Source of the DNA: an uncultured Bacteroidales bacterium
GTDB lineage: Bacteria; Bacteroidota; Bacteroidia; Bacteroidales; Bacteroidaceae
DNA: 30,644 nucleotides
Direction of reading: 5' to 3'
Assembly: GCA_937876995.1 (NCBI GenBank)
Contig: CALEFD010000062.1
Span: forward strand, 1-30,644
Shown here one piece after another: positions 14,528 to 22,675 of this stretch (the stretch's first letter is position 1; every line of letters starts with the position of its first letter). The notes under the pieces were generated by a model that was given only the letters and a program-made list of their open reading frames with translations, had not been told where the DNA came from and searched no databases. Made by a program: the position numbers and the translations under genes.

Positions 14528-14833
14528 ATGAGTCAAAAAATTAGAATCAAACTGAAGTCATACGACCACAACGTTGTTGACAAGTCAGCAGAGAAGATCG
14601 TAAAGACAGTTAAAGCTACAGGTGCTATCGTAAGTGGTCCTATTCCACTTCCAACTCACAAGCGTATCTTTACTGTTAACCGTTCAACTTTCGTAAACAA
14701 GAAGTCACGTGAACAGTTCCAGCTCTCTTCATACAAGAGACTGATTGACATCTACAGCTCAACTGCAAAAACTGTTGATGCTTTGATGAAATTAGAACTT
14801 CCTAGCGGTGTTGAAGTTGAGATCAAGGTTTGA
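14528..14833 (+). CDS. rpsJ: 30S ribosomal protein S10
   Basis: uS10 belongs to the 30S head and also serves as NusE in antitermination of rRNA transcription. The 101-residue protein starts MSQKIRIKLKSYDH and contains GPIPLPTHKRIFTVNRS, both family signatures. I chose the ATG at 14528; an in-frame ATG at 14471 lies in the loop of the upstream hairpin and would add 19 unrelated residues. A gap of 91 bases separates it from fusA, with no promoter seen, so it is probably read from the rpsL promoter. Confidence 0.97.
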   Translation: MSQKIRIKLKSYDHNVVDKSAEKIVKTVKATGAIVSGPIPLPTHKRIFTVNRSTFVNKKSREQFQLSSYKRLIDIYSSTAKTVDALMKLELPSGVEVEIKV

Positions 14834-14886
14834 TGAATTTAGAATTGAGTAATTAATTTATTAGTAACTTTAAAAATTTATTTGAA

Positions 14887-15504
14887 ATGCCAGGATTATT
14901 AGGAAAAAAGATCGGTATGACATCGGTCTTCGGTGTTGATGGAAAGAATGTTCCATGCACCGTTATCGAAGTTGGTCCTTGCGTAGTTACACAGATTAAG
15001 AGTGTAGAAAAAGATGGCTATGCAGCTGTTCAGGTTGGCTTTGAAGATGCCAAAGAAAAGAACACTACAGCCGCTTTGATGGGACACTTCAATAAAGCTG
15101 GTGTAACTCCAAAGAGACACTTGGCCGAGTTCAAGGATTTTGAAACTACACCAAATTTGGGTGATGTTTTGACAGTAGAAATGTTTAACGATGCATCTTT
15201 CGTAGATGTTATCGCAGTTTCAAAAGGTCACGGTTTCCAGGGTGTTGTTAAAAGACATGGCTTCGGTGGTGTAGGACAGCAAACTCACGGTCAGCACAAC
15301 CGCGCTCGTAAACCGGGTTCAATTGGTGCTTGTTCATACCCTGCAAAAGTATTCAAAGGTATGCGTATGGCCGGTCACATGGGAAGTCAGCAGGTAACTA
15401 CTCAGAACCTGCAGGTGTTGAAAGTTATTCCGGAACATAACCTTCTTTTGATTAAGGGTTCTATTCCAGGTTACAAAGGTTCAATCGTTTCAATTCTGAA
15501 GTAA
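14887..15504 (+). CDS. rplC: 50S ribosomal protein L3
   Basis: uL3 is an early-assembly protein reaching toward the peptidyl-transferase centre. The 205-residue protein has LGKKIGMTSVF (5-15), KGHGFQGVVKRHGF (113-126), QQTHGQHNRARKPGSIG (131-147) and MAGHMGSQQVT (161-171). In E. coli the glutamine of GQMGN here is methylated by PrmB; this protein has histidine (H164) at that place, so the modification cannot occur. rplD starts within its stop codon (TAATG). Confidence 0.97.
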   Translation: MPGLLGKKIGMTSVFGVDGKNVPCTVIEVGPCVVTQIKSVEKDGYAAVQVGFEDAKEKNTTAALMGHFNKAGVTPKRHLAEFKDFETTPNLGDVLTVEMFNDASFVDVIAVSKGHGFQGVVKRHGFGGVGQQTHGQHNRARKPGSIGACSYPAKVFKGMRMAGHMGSQQVTTQNLQVLKVIPEHNLLLIKGSIPGYKGSIVSILK

Positions 15505-16142
15505 TGGAAGTAAGCGTATATAATATAAAAGGTGAGGATACCGGAAGAAAGGTAATCTTGAATGATGCTATTTTTGGCATTGAGCCTAATGATCACGCTA
15601 TATACTTAGACGTTAAGCAGTTCATGGCTAATCAGCGTCAGGGTACTCATAAGGCTAAAGAGAGAAGCGAAGTGGCTGGTTCTACAAAGAAACTTGGCCG
15701 TCAGAAAGGTGGTGGTGGCGCTCGTCGCGGTGATATCAATTCACCTGTTCTTGTAGGTGGTGGACGCGTATTTGGTCCAAGACCACGTAACTACAGCTTC
15801 AAATTGAATAAGAAGGTTAAACAGTTGGCACGTAAATCTGCACTTGCATATAAATTGCAGGAGAACGCTCTGATTGTTCTTGAAGATTTCGCATTCGAAG
15901 CACCAAAGACAAAGAACTTCGTTGAAATCTTAAAAAATCTTAATCTATGTGAGAAAAAATCATTGTTTGTTCTTCCAGAGAGCAATAATGTAGTATCTTT
16001 GTCGGCTCGTAATTTGCAGCGCACTAAAGTTGTCAACGCTTCATCTGTAAACACTTACAGTATCTTGAACGCTGACACTCTTGTTGTGACTGAAAATTCT
16101 ATCGAGGTTATTGACGGAATCTTAAACAAAAAGGAGGCTTAA
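15504..16142 (+). CDS. rplD: 50S ribosomal protein L4
   Basis: uL4 lines the peptide exit tunnel through an extended loop and in E. coli also controls the S10 operon. The 212-residue protein has the loop signature RQKGGGGARRGDINSPVLVG followed by GGRVFGPRPRNY, with no insertion or deletion apparent at the macrolide-contact region. Its ATG overlaps the rplC stop by one base, a coupling arrangement. Whether it regulates the operon as in E. coli is unknown. Confidence 0.97.
   Translation: MEVSVYNIKGEDTGRKVILNDAIFGIEPNDHAIYLDVKQFMANQRQGTHKAKERSEVAGSTKKLGRQKGGGGARRGDINSPVLVGGGRVFGPRPRNYSFKLNKKVKQLARKSALAYKLQENALIVLEDFAFEAPKTKNFVEILKNLNLCEKKSLFVLPESNNVVSLSARNLQRTKVVNASSVNTYSILNADTLVVTENSIEVIDGILNKKEA
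16131..16137 (+). promoter_or_regulatory. Strong Shine-Dalgarno sequence for rplW
   Basis: AAGGAGG lies 6 bases before the rplW ATG, at the end of rplD. Most genes in this window have none, so it stands out. Confidence 0.8.
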
Positions 16143-16143
16143 T

Positions 16144-16437
16144 ATGGGATTGATAGTTAAACCACTTGTAACGGAGAAGATGAACTCCATTACTGAGAAG
16201 TTCCCCAATAGATTTGGGTTCGTAGTTCGTCCCGAAGCTAACAAATTGGAGATTAAGAAAGAGATAGAAGATTTGTACAATGTAACAGTAGTAGATGTTA
16301 ATACTGCATATTACATTGGTAAAAACAAATCACGTTACACCCGTAAGGGCTTTACAAAAGGTCGTACAAATGCATTTAAGAAGGCCATTGTAACCCTTAA
16401 AGATGGTGATACAATTGATTTTTATAGCAATATTTAA
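16144..16437 (+). CDS. rplW: 50S ribosomal protein L23
   Basis: uL23 forms the rim of the peptide exit tunnel and is the docking point for trigger factor and SRP. The 97-residue protein opens with the family motif LIVKPLVTEKM, has the central NRFGFVVRPEANKLEIKKEI stretch and ends with KDGDTIDFYSNI. It starts one base after the rplD stop and is one of four genes here with a strong Shine-Dalgarno sequence (AAGGAGG at 16131-16137). Confidence 0.96.
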   Translation: MGLIVKPLVTEKMNSITEKFPNRFGFVVRPEANKLEIKKEIEDLYNVTVVDVNTAYYIGKNKSRYTRKGFTKGRTNAFKKAIVTLKDGDTIDFYSNI

Positions 16438-16442
16438 TAGAG

Positions 16443-17270
16443 ATGGCAGTACGTAAATTTAAACCCACAACCCCGGGTCAAAGACACAAGATTATTGGTA
16501 CTTTTGAGGAAATTACTGCATCGGTACCAGAAAAGTCTCTTGTTTTCGGAAAACTCGCTACCGGTGGTCGTAACAACCAGGGTAGAATGACTGCACGCTA
16601 CATTGGTGGCGGTCATAAGAAGAAGTTCCGTATTATAGACTTCAAGAGAAATAAGGATGGGGTTCCAGCAACTGTTAAAACAATTGAATACGATCCAAAC
16701 CGTTCGGCTCGTATCGCATTGTTGTTTTATGCAGATGGCGAAAAGAGATACATTGTAGCACCTAACGGTCTGCAAGTTGGCGCAAAACTTATGTCAGGTC
16801 CTGAAGCAGCTCCTGAAGTAGGTAATGCACTTTTCTTGAAAGATATACCGGTAGGTACCGTTATTCACAACATTGAATTGCGTCCTGGTCAGGGTGCTGT
16901 TCTCGTTCGTTCTGCTGGTAACTTTGCACAGCTGACATCTAAAGAGGGTGACTATTGTGTTATCAAATTGCCTTCAGGTGAGGTTCGTAGAATATTGTCT
17001 TCTTGTAAGGCTACTATCGGTAGCGTAGGTAACTCAGACCACGCGTTGGAACAGTCAGGTAAGGCTGGTCGTTCACGTTGGATGGGTCGTCGTCCTCACA
17101 ACCGTGGTGTAGTTATGAACCCTGTTGATCACCCAATGGGTGGTGGTGAAGGACGTGCTTCTGGTGGACACCCACGTTCACGTAAGGGCTTGTATGCTAA
17201 GGGTCTGAAGACCAGACATCCTAAGAAGAGCTCAAGCAAGTACATTATTGAGAGAGCTAACAAGAAGTAA
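16443..17270 (+). CDS. rplB: 50S ribosomal protein L2
   Basis: uL2 is needed for subunit joining and peptidyl-transferase activity. The 275-residue protein has the usual two-domain build: an OB-fold region with RYIGGGHKKKFRIIDFKR (52-69) and an SH3-like region, then the near-catalytic loop NPVDHPMGGGEG with H230, equivalent to E. coli H229, and the basic C-terminal tail GHPRSRKGLYAKGLKTR. It follows rplW by 5 bases. Confidence 0.98.
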   Translation: MAVRKFKPTTPGQRHKIIGTFEEITASVPEKSLVFGKLATGGRNNQGRMTARYIGGGHKKKFRIIDFKRNKDGVPATVKTIEYDPNRSARIALLFYADGEKRYIVAPNGLQVGAKLMSGPEAAPEVGNALFLKDIPVGTVIHNIELRPGQGAVLVRSAGNFAQLTSKEGDYCVIKLPSGEVRRILSSCKATIGSVGNSDHALEQSGKAGRSRWMGRRPHNRGVVMNPVDHPMGGGEGRASGGHPRSRKGLYAKGLKTRHPKKSSSKYIIERANKK

Positions 17271-17289
17271 AACTTAACCTGAGTAAAAA

Positions 17290-17556
17290 ATGACACGTTC
17301 ACTAAAGAAAGGTCCATATATCTATAAGAAATTAGAGGACAAAGTGCTTGCTATGAATGAGAGTGGCAAGAAGGCCGTTGTAAAAACTTGGGCTAGAGCT
17401 TCAATGATATCTCCTGATTTCGTAGGTCATACCATTGCAGTTCATAATGGTAATAAGTTTATTCCTGTTTATATCACAGAAAATATGGTTGGTCACAAAC
17501 TCGGTGAGTTTGCTCCTACTCGTACATTCCGTGGACATTCAGGTAACAGGAAATAA
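17290..17556 (+). CDS. rpsS: 30S ribosomal protein S19
   Basis: uS19 is in the 30S head next to S13 and contacts the A-site tRNA region and intersubunit bridge B1a. The 88-residue protein starts MTRSLKKGPYI and carries WARASMISPDFVGHTIAVHN and the signature GHKLGEFAPTRTFRGHSG near the C-terminus. It follows rplB by 19 bases in the conserved S10-operon order. Confidence 0.97.
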   Translation: MTRSLKKGPYIYKKLEDKVLAMNESGKKAVVKTWARASMISPDFVGHTIAVHNGNKFIPVYITENMVGHKLGEFAPTRTFRGHSGNRK

Positions 17557-17589
17557 ACGTAACTTATCTGAAATAAAAAAAATAAGATA

Positions 17590-18012
17590 ATGGGAAAAAG
17601 AAAACATTTAGCAGCCGAGAAGATTAAAGAGGCTAAAAAGACCCAGTACTTTGCCAAGCTGAATGACGTTCCTTCTTCACCACGTAAGATGCGTCTCGTA
17701 GTAGATATGATTCGTGGTATGGAGGTTAACCGCGCTTTGGGAGTATTGCGCTATTCACCTAAGGCTGCTTCGAAAGATGTAGAGAAAGTGCTTCGTTCCG
17801 CTATTGCTAACTGGGAGCAGAAGAATGACCGCAAGGCTGAAGCTGGCGAATTGTTCGTTACAAAAGTTTTTGTGGATGAAGGCGTAACACTTAAGAGAAT
17901 GAGACCAGCACCACAGGGTAGAGGTTACCGTATTCGCAAACGCGCAAATCACGTAACTCTGTTCGTGGATACAAAAGCTGTAGCAGCAAGTACTAACGAT
18001 AATCAAGAGTAA
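17590..18012 (+). CDS. rplV: 50S ribosomal protein L22
   Basis: uL22 reaches from the surface into the exit tunnel through a beta-hairpin. The 140-residue protein has SSPRKMRLVVDMIRG (about 29-43), WEQKNDRKAEAGELFVTKVFVDEG and the hairpin motif RMRPAPQGRGYRIRKRANH. It is about 30 residues longer than the E. coli protein, mostly from a basic N-terminal extension (GKRKHLAAEKIKEAKKTQYF), which seems usual in this phylum. No Shine-Dalgarno sequence. Confidence 0.96.
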   Translation: MGKRKHLAAEKIKEAKKTQYFAKLNDVPSSPRKMRLVVDMIRGMEVNRALGVLRYSPKAASKDVEKVLRSAIANWEQKNDRKAEAGELFVTKVFVDEGVTLKRMRPAPQGRGYRIRKRANHVTLFVDTKAVAASTNDNQE

Positions 18013-18017
18013 GCAGA

Positions 18018-18737
18018 ATGGGACAGAAAGTTAATCCGATTAGCAATCGTTTAGGTATCATTAGAGGTTGGGATTCCAGTTGGTTTGGCAAATATGACGA
18101 ACGTATCGTAGAAGATGCTGAAATCCGTAAGTATCTAAGTGCCCGTTTGTCTAGAGCAAGTATCTCTAGAATTGTTATCGAACGTACTCTTAAGTTGGTT
18201 ACTATTACCGTATGTACAGCTCGTCCGGGTTTGATCATCGGTAAGGGTGGTTCTGAAGTTGATAAACTGAAAGAAGAACTGAAGAAGATTACAGATAAAG
18301 AGGTTCAGATCAATATTTTTGAAGTAAAGAAGCCGGAGCTTGATGCAGTTATCGTTGCCAACAACATTGCTCGCCAGATTGAGGGTAAGGTAGCTTATCG
18401 CCGCGCAGTTAAGATGGCTATTTCAAACACTATGAGAATGGGTGCCGAAGGTATCAAGGTTCAGGTGTCAGGTCGTCTGAATGGTGCAGAAATTGCTCGT
18501 TCTGAGATGTATAAAGAGGGTCGTACTCCTCTGCATACATTCCGTGCAGATATTGACTATTGTCAGTTAGGTGCTATCACCAAGGTTGGTGTTCATGGTA
18601 TCAAGGTATGGATCTGCCGTGGAGAGGTTTATGGTAAGAGAGATTTGTCTCCAAACTTCACTCAGTCAAAAGAGATGGGCCGTGGAGGCGAAAGAGGAGG
18701 AAAACCTTTCAAAAAGAGAAGTAAAAGCAATCGTTGA
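18018..18737 (+). CDS. rpsC: 30S ribosomal protein S3
   Basis: uS3 forms the mRNA entry channel and contributes to helicase activity. The 239-residue protein has the N-terminal GQKVNPISNRLGIIRGWDS, a type II KH domain with GxxG loop IIGKGG (73-78), and the C-terminal domain with SGRLNGAEIARSEMYKEGR and TPLHTFRADIDY. The tail is Gly/Lys/Arg-rich. It starts 5 bases after rplV. Confidence 0.97.
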   Translation: MGQKVNPISNRLGIIRGWDSSWFGKYDERIVEDAEIRKYLSARLSRASISRIVIERTLKLVTITVCTARPGLIIGKGGSEVDKLKEELKKITDKEVQINIFEVKKPELDAVIVANNIARQIEGKVAYRRAVKMAISNTMRMGAEGIKVQVSGRLNGAEIARSEMYKEGRTPLHTFRADIDYCQLGAITKVGVHGIKVWICRGEVYGKRDLSPNFTQSKEMGRGGERGGKPFKKRSKSNR

Positions 18738-18772
18738 TTGCAATTTGGTAAACTGTAAATAGTAATTGAATT

Positions 18773-19204
18773 ATGTTACAGCCTAAAAGGACAAAATATA
18801 GAAGAATGCAGAAAGGACGCAGCAAGGGTAATGCTATGAGAGGCAACCAGCTTGCATTCGGTTCATTCGGCATCAAATCTCTGGATACCTGTTGGATTAC
18901 AGGTAGGCAGATTGAAGCAGCTCGTATTGCGGTAACTCGTTATATGCAGCGTCAGGGACAGATCTGGATTAGAATCTTCCCGGATAAACCAATCACAAAG
19001 AAGCCTTTGGATGTACGTATGGGTAAAGGTAAGGGTGACGTAGAAGGTTACGTATTCCCTATTACTCCAGGACGTATCATCATCGAAGCTGATGGTGTAC
19101 CTTTTGAGATTGCAAAAGAGGCTTTGCGTCTGGCAGCTCAGAAACTTCCTGTTACAACTAAATTGGTTGTAAGACGTGACTATGATTTTAAGAATGAAAA
19201 TTGA
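18773..19204 (+). CDS. rplP: 50S ribosomal protein L16
   Basis: uL16 is a late-assembly protein that positions the A-site tRNA elbow. The 143-residue protein begins MLQPKRTKYRRMQKGR and has the family motifs ITGRQIEAARIAVTRYMQRQ and KPLDVRMGKGKGDVEGYV, which keeps the arginine that is hydroxylated in E. coli. The 35-base gap after rpsC contains no promoter or hairpin that I can see. Confidence 0.97.
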   Translation: MLQPKRTKYRRMQKGRSKGNAMRGNQLAFGSFGIKSLDTCWITGRQIEAARIAVTRYMQRQGQIWIRIFPDKPITKKPLDVRMGKGKGDVEGYVFPITPGRIIIEADGVPFEIAKEALRLAAQKLPVTTKLVVRRDYDFKNEN

Positions 19205-19218
19205 TTAAACCGATCATT

Positions 19219-19413
19219 ATGAAGAATTCAGAAATTAGAGAGTTGTCAACTCAAGAGCTGATTGAGCGTATTGATGCAGAAACAGCCAATTACAAAATGA
19301 TGGGTTTGAATCACGCTATCTCTCCACTGGAGAATCCTACACAGATTACCAAACTGCGTAAGACTATTGCTAGGATGAAGACTGAGTTGAGAAGCAGAGA
19401 ACTTAACAAATAA
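19219..19413 (+). CDS. rpmC: 50S ribosomal protein L29
   Basis: uL29 is a small helical protein beside L23 at the exit tunnel. The ATG at 19219 gives 64 residues beginning MKNSEIRELSTQELIERI, the normal family start; a TTG at 19201 inside the rplP end is in frame but unlikely. The conserved NPTQITKLRKTIARMKTELR stretch in the second half (here PTQITKLRKTIARMKTE) confirms the family. It sits between rplP and rpsQ as in other genomes. Confidence 0.95.
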   Translation: MKNSEIRELSTQELIERIDAETANYKMMGLNHAISPLENPTQITKLRKTIARMKTELRSRELNK

Positions 19414-19425
19414 AGATTGGTTCGC

Positions 19426-19683
19426 ATGAGTAATAGAAATTTACGTAAAGAACGTCAGGGTGTCGTAGTAAGCGACAAGATGGATAAGACTATCGTAGTG
19501 ATGTCTATCTTCAAGAAAAAGCACCCTATATATGGTAAATTCGTTAGAAAAACGAAGAAGTACCATGTTCACGACGAGAATAATGCTTGCGGTATCGGTG
19601 ATACAGTTCGTATTATGGAGACTCGTCCTCTGAGCAAGACCAAGAGATGGAGATTAGTAGAAATTGTTGAAAAGGCTAAGTAA
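19426..19683 (+). CDS. rpsQ: 30S ribosomal protein S17
   Basis: uS17 is an OB-fold protein binding helices 7 and 11 of 16S rRNA. The ATG at 19426 gives 85 residues starting MSNRNLRKERQGVVVSDKMD; a TTG at 19417 is in frame but less likely. Family marks are KTIVVMSIFKKKHPIYGKF and GDTVRIMETRPLSKTKRWR. rplN follows after 2 bases. Confidence 0.96.
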   Translation: MSNRNLRKERQGVVVSDKMDKTIVVMSIFKKKHPIYGKFVRKTKKYHVHDENNACGIGDTVRIMETRPLSKTKRWRLVEIVEKAK

Positions 19684-19685
19684 TC

Positions 19686-20051
19686 ATGATACAGACAGAA
19701 TCCAGACTCACAGTTTGTGATAACAGTGGTGCTAAAGAGTGCCTCTGTATCCGTGTACTAGGCGGAACTAAAAAACGTTACGCTACAGTTGGTGATACTA
19801 TCGTAGTAACAGTAAAGAGTGTTATTCCTTCAAGTGATATGAAGAAAGGTACTGTTTCTAAAGCTTTGATAGTACGTACAAAGAAAGAGATTCGTCGCGC
19901 AGATGGTTCTTATATCCGTTTTGACGATAATGCTTGCGTGTTGCTCGCCAACACAGGTGAAATTAAGGGAAGCCGTATCTTCGGTCCTGTAGCTCGTGAA
20001 TTGCGTGCTGTAAACATGAAGGTGGTTTCATTGGCTCCTGAAGTACTTTAA
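19686..20051 (+). CDS. rplN: 50S ribosomal protein L14
   Basis: uL14 lies at the subunit interface and is the contact for the silencing factor RsfS. The 121-residue protein begins MIQTESRLTVCDNSGAKE and ends near GSRIFGPVARELR, the two family signatures, with the usual five-stranded barrel between. A weak AAAGG precedes the start. Confidence 0.97.
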   Translation: MIQTESRLTVCDNSGAKECLCIRVLGGTKKRYATVGDTIVVTVKSVIPSSDMKKGTVSKALIVRTKKEIRRADGSYIRFDDNACVLLANTGEIKGSRIFGPVARELRAVNMKVVSLAPEVL

Positions 20052-20069
20052 TCTAAAAAGTAAACAGTA

Positions 20070-20390
20070 ATGAGTAAGTTACATATTAAAAAGAACGACA
20101 CCGTTTTCGTTAATGCAGGCGAAGATAAGGGTAAGACAGGTAAAGTCCTGAAGGTGCTCGTTAAGGAAAACAGGGCCATTGTTGAGGGCGTTAATTTCGT
20201 TTCAAAACATACAAAGCCCAGCGCAAAGAATCCTCAGGGTGGTATCATCAAGCAGGAAGCGCCAATCCATATTTCAAACCTGAACGTTGTAGATCCTAAG
20301 ACTGGTGCTCCAACACGTATCGGTCGCAGACGCAATGATGATGGTAAGTTAGTACGTTATTCTAAGAAATCAGGAGAGGAGATTAAGTAA
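20070..20390 (+). CDS. rplX: 50S ribosomal protein L24
   Basis: uL24 is an assembly initiator of the large subunit and sits near the tunnel exit. The 106-residue protein has the KOW motif region IKKNDTVFVNAGEDKGKTGK (6-25) and the HTKPSAKNPQGGIIKQEAPI stretch, then a GRRRNDDGKLVRYSKKSGE tail. The last base of its stop codon is the first base of the rplE start. Confidence 0.96.
   Translation: MSKLHIKKNDTVFVNAGEDKGKTGKVLKVLVKENRAIVEGVNFVSKHTKPSAKNPQGGIIKQEAPIHISNLNVVDPKTGAPTRIGRRRNDDGKLVRYSKKSGEEIK
20377..20381 (+). promoter_or_regulatory. Shine-Dalgarno sequence for rplE
   Basis: AGGAG, within CAGGAGAGGAG (20371-20381), lies 8 bases before the rplE ATG and inside the rplX coding end. Confidence 0.7.
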
Positions 20391-20950
20391 TGAGTAATAC
20401 TGCAAATCTTAAGAAAGAATATGCCGAGCGCATTGCTCCGGCTTTGATGGAGAAGTTCCAATACTCTTCTTCAATGCAGGTTCCTGTTCTGAAGAAGATC
20501 GTAATTAACCAGGGTCTTGGTAAACTGGCTATCGCTGACAAGAAGATTATAGATACAGCAATCAACGAGCTTACTATTATCACAGGTCAGAAAGCAGTAG
20601 CTACAGTTTCTAAGAAGGATATCGCAAACTTTAAGTTGCGTAAGAAAATGCCTATCGGTGTTATGGTTACATTGCGTAGAGAGCGTATGTACGAGTTCCT
20701 TGAAAGACTTGTACGCGTAGCTCTGCCACGTATCCGTGACTTCAAAGGTATTGAGAGTAAGTTTGATGGTATGGGTAACTACTCACTGGGTGTCCAGGAG
20801 CAGATTATCTTCCCAGAAATCAACATTGATAGCATTTCACATATTCTTGGTATGAACATTACCTTTGTAACATCAGCTAAGACTGACGAAGAAGGTTATG
20901 CTCTACTGAAAGAGTTTGGTTTGCCTTTTAAAAACGAAAAAAATAATTGA
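20390..20950 (+). CDS. rplE: 50S ribosomal protein L5
   Basis: uL5 binds 5S rRNA and forms intersubunit bridge B1b with S13. The 186-residue protein has VPVLKKIVINQGLGKLAIAD, the ITGQKAVATVSKKDIANFK stretch, and FLERLVRVALPRIRDFKGIE with GMGNYSLGVQEQIIFPEI, all diagnostic. It overlaps the rplX stop by one base (TAATG) and has a purine-rich Shine-Dalgarno region, both consistent with coupled translation. Confidence 0.97.
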   Translation: MSNTANLKKEYAERIAPALMEKFQYSSSMQVPVLKKIVINQGLGKLAIADKKIIDTAINELTIITGQKAVATVSKKDIANFKLRKKMPIGVMVTLRRERMYEFLERLVRVALPRIRDFKGIESKFDGMGNYSLGVQEQIIFPEINIDSISHILGMNITFVTSAKTDEEGYALLKEFGLPFKNEKNN

Positions 20951-20956
20951 TAAAGC

Positions 20957-21256
20957 ATGGCAAAAGAATCAATGAAAGCTCGCGAAGTTAAGCGTGCTAA
21001 AATGGCTGCCAGATATGCTGCAAAACGTGCTGCATTGAAAGAGATAGTACGTAAGGGTGATCCTGCAGAAGCTTATGAAGCTGCTCAGAAATTACAGGAT
21101 TTACCATACAATTCAAATCCTATCCGTCAGCACAATCGTTGCAAACTGACTGGTCGTCCAAAGGGTTATATGCGTATGTTTGGACTTTCAAGAATTCAGT
21201 TCCGTGAGATGGCATCTCAGGGTTTGATTCCTGGAGTTCGTAAGGCAAGCTGGTAA
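20957..21256 (+). CDS. rpsN: 30S ribosomal protein S14, zinc-free long form
   Basis: uS14 is a 30S head protein. At 99 residues with only one cysteine (in RCKLTGRPKG), it is the long C-minus type and lacks the two CxxC pairs of the zinc-binding short type. Family marks are RQHNRCKLTGRPKGYMRMFG and the C-terminal SRIQFREMASQGLIPGVRKA. It starts 6 bases after rplE without a Shine-Dalgarno sequence. Confidence 0.97.
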   Translation: MAKESMKAREVKRAKMAARYAAKRAALKEIVRKGDPAEAYEAAQKLQDLPYNSNPIRQHNRCKLTGRPKGYMRMFGLSRIQFREMASQGLIPGVRKASW

Positions 21257-21318
21257 ACGGTAAAGAGAGTGTTAATTAAATATTGTCAGGAAGACCTGAT
21301 CAATTTAAGAGTTATTTT

Positions 21319-21714
21319 ATGACAGATCCTATTGCAGATTATTTGACGAGGTTGCGTAATGCTATTCAGGCAAAGCACAAAGTGGTAGAAGTACCAGCCT
21401 CTAATCTCAAAAAAGAGATTACAAAAATCCTTTTTGAGAAGGGTTACATCTTGAACTACAAATTTGTAGAAGATGGCCCACAGGGTACAATTAAGATTGC
21501 CCTAAAATACGATCCAGTAAACAAGTGCAATGCAATCAAGAAGTTGATTCGCGTATCAACTCCAGGTTTGCGTCAGTACACTGGCTATCGTGAAATGCCG
21601 AGAGTAATTAATGGTTTGGGTATTGCAATTATATCCACATCACAGGGTGTAATGACAGACAAAGAGGCTTCTACACTGAAGATTGGTGGTGAAGTTCTAT
21701 GTTATGTATATTAA
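21319..21714 (+). CDS. rpsH: 30S ribosomal protein S8
   Basis: uS8 binds the central domain of 16S rRNA and in E. coli represses the spc operon by binding the L5 region. The ATG at 21319 gives 131 residues starting MTDPIADYLTRLRNA, the universal family start; a TTG at 21283 would add 12 unrelated residues. The C-terminal GLGIAIISTSQGVMTDKEA and GGEVLCYVY are family signatures. The 62-base gap after rpsN shows no clear structure. Confidence 0.97.
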   Translation: MTDPIADYLTRLRNAIQAKHKVVEVPASNLKKEITKILFEKGYILNYKFVEDGPQGTIKIALKYDPVNKCNAIKKLIRVSTPGLRQYTGYREMPRVINGLGIAIISTSQGVMTDKEASTLKIGGEVLCYVY

Positions 21715-21717
21715 TTG

Positions 21718-21723
21718 AAGGAG
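21718..21723 (+). promoter_or_regulatory. Shine-Dalgarno sequence for rplF
   Basis: AAGGAG lies 7 bases before the rplF ATG in the short rpsH-rplF gap. Confidence 0.8.
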
Positions 21724-21730
21724 TTATACT

Positions 21731-22300
21731 ATGTCAAGAATTGGAAAATTACCTATTCAGATACCTGCAGGTGTTACAGTAACATTTCAGGATGGCGTGG
21801 TTGCAGTGAAGGGCCCAAAAGGCGCTTTGTCACAGAGCATCAATCCTTCAATCAACGTGTCAATAGAGAACGGGGTAATCACATTGTCTGAAAATCCCGA
21901 TGTACTTCAGGATAATCCAAAACAGCGTCATGCTTTCCACGGCCTTTATCGTGCTTTGGTAAACAACATGGTTGTTGGTGTATCTGAAGGATATAAGGCA
22001 GAATTAGAAATTGTTGGTGTAGGTTACCGTGTATCAAATCAGGGTAATGTTATCACATTCGAACTTCTGCATTCACACTCAATCGTTTTGGTTCTGCCTT
22101 CAGAAATCAAAGTTGAGACAAAGTCTGAGAGAAACAAGAACCCACTTATCACATTAGAATCTTGCGATAAGCAGTTATTGGGTCAGGTATGTGCTAAGAT
22201 CCGTTCTTTCCGTAAGCCTGAACCTTACAAGGGTAAGGGAATCAAGTTTGTAGGTGAAGTTATCCGCAGAAAGTCGGGTAAGTCAGCTGCTGCTAAGTAA
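21731..22300 (+). CDS. rplF: 50S ribosomal protein L6
   Basis: uL6 supports the GTPase-associated region near the sarcin-ricin loop. The 189-residue protein has two repeated alpha/beta domains, starting SRIGKLPIQIPAGVTV and ending with the signature PEPYKGKGIKFVGEVIRRK. It is one of the four genes here with a strong Shine-Dalgarno sequence, 17 bases downstream of the rpsH stop. Confidence 0.97.
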   Translation: MSRIGKLPIQIPAGVTVTFQDGVVAVKGPKGALSQSINPSINVSIENGVITLSENPDVLQDNPKQRHAFHGLYRALVNNMVVGVSEGYKAELEIVGVGYRVSNQGNVITFELLHSHSIVLVLPSEIKVETKSERNKNPLITLESCDKQLLGQVCAKIRSFRKPEPYKGKGIKFVGEVIRRKSGKSAAAK

Positions 22301-22322
22301 TTAACATTTTAAATGTAATATT

Positions 22323-22664
22323 ATGTCAGCAAAAACAGAAAGACGAAATAAGATCAAGTTCCGCGTTCGCAATAAGATTTCAGGAACTACAGAACGTCCT
22401 CGTATGAGTGTGTTTAGAAGCAATAAGCAGATTTACGTACAGATCATTGACGATTTGAACGGTAAGACTTTGGCATCAGCTTCTTCTTTAGGTTTCGAAA
22501 AGATGTCTAAGAAAGATCAGGCTGTAAAAGTTGGTGAACTTATTGCTCAGAATGCCAAGGAAGCAGGTATCACACAGGTTGTATTTGACCGTAACGGATT
22601 CCTGTACCATGGTAGAGTGAAGAATTTGGCAGATGCCGCACGTAATAACGGTCTCATTTTTTAA
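22323..22664 (+). CDS. rplR: 50S ribosomal protein L18
   Basis: uL18 binds 5S rRNA together with L5. The 113-residue protein has the basic N-terminus SAKTERRNKIKFRVRNKISG, ERPRMSVFRSNKQIYVQIID and the C-terminal FDRNGFLYHGRVKNLADAAR, which are diagnostic. The length is normal and the gene keeps its conserved place between rplF and rpsE. Confidence 0.97.
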   Translation: MSAKTERRNKIKFRVRNKISGTTERPRMSVFRSNKQIYVQIIDDLNGKTLASASSLGFEKMSKKDQAVKVGELIAQNAKEAGITQVVFDRNGFLYHGRVKNLADAARNNGLIF

Positions 22665-22675
22665 CCACGATTACT

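Noticed and set aside
14855..14875. Possible -7 box (TAACTTTA) before rplC
   Set aside because: The final G of TAnnTTTG is missing and there is no -33 element; operon read-through explains rplC.
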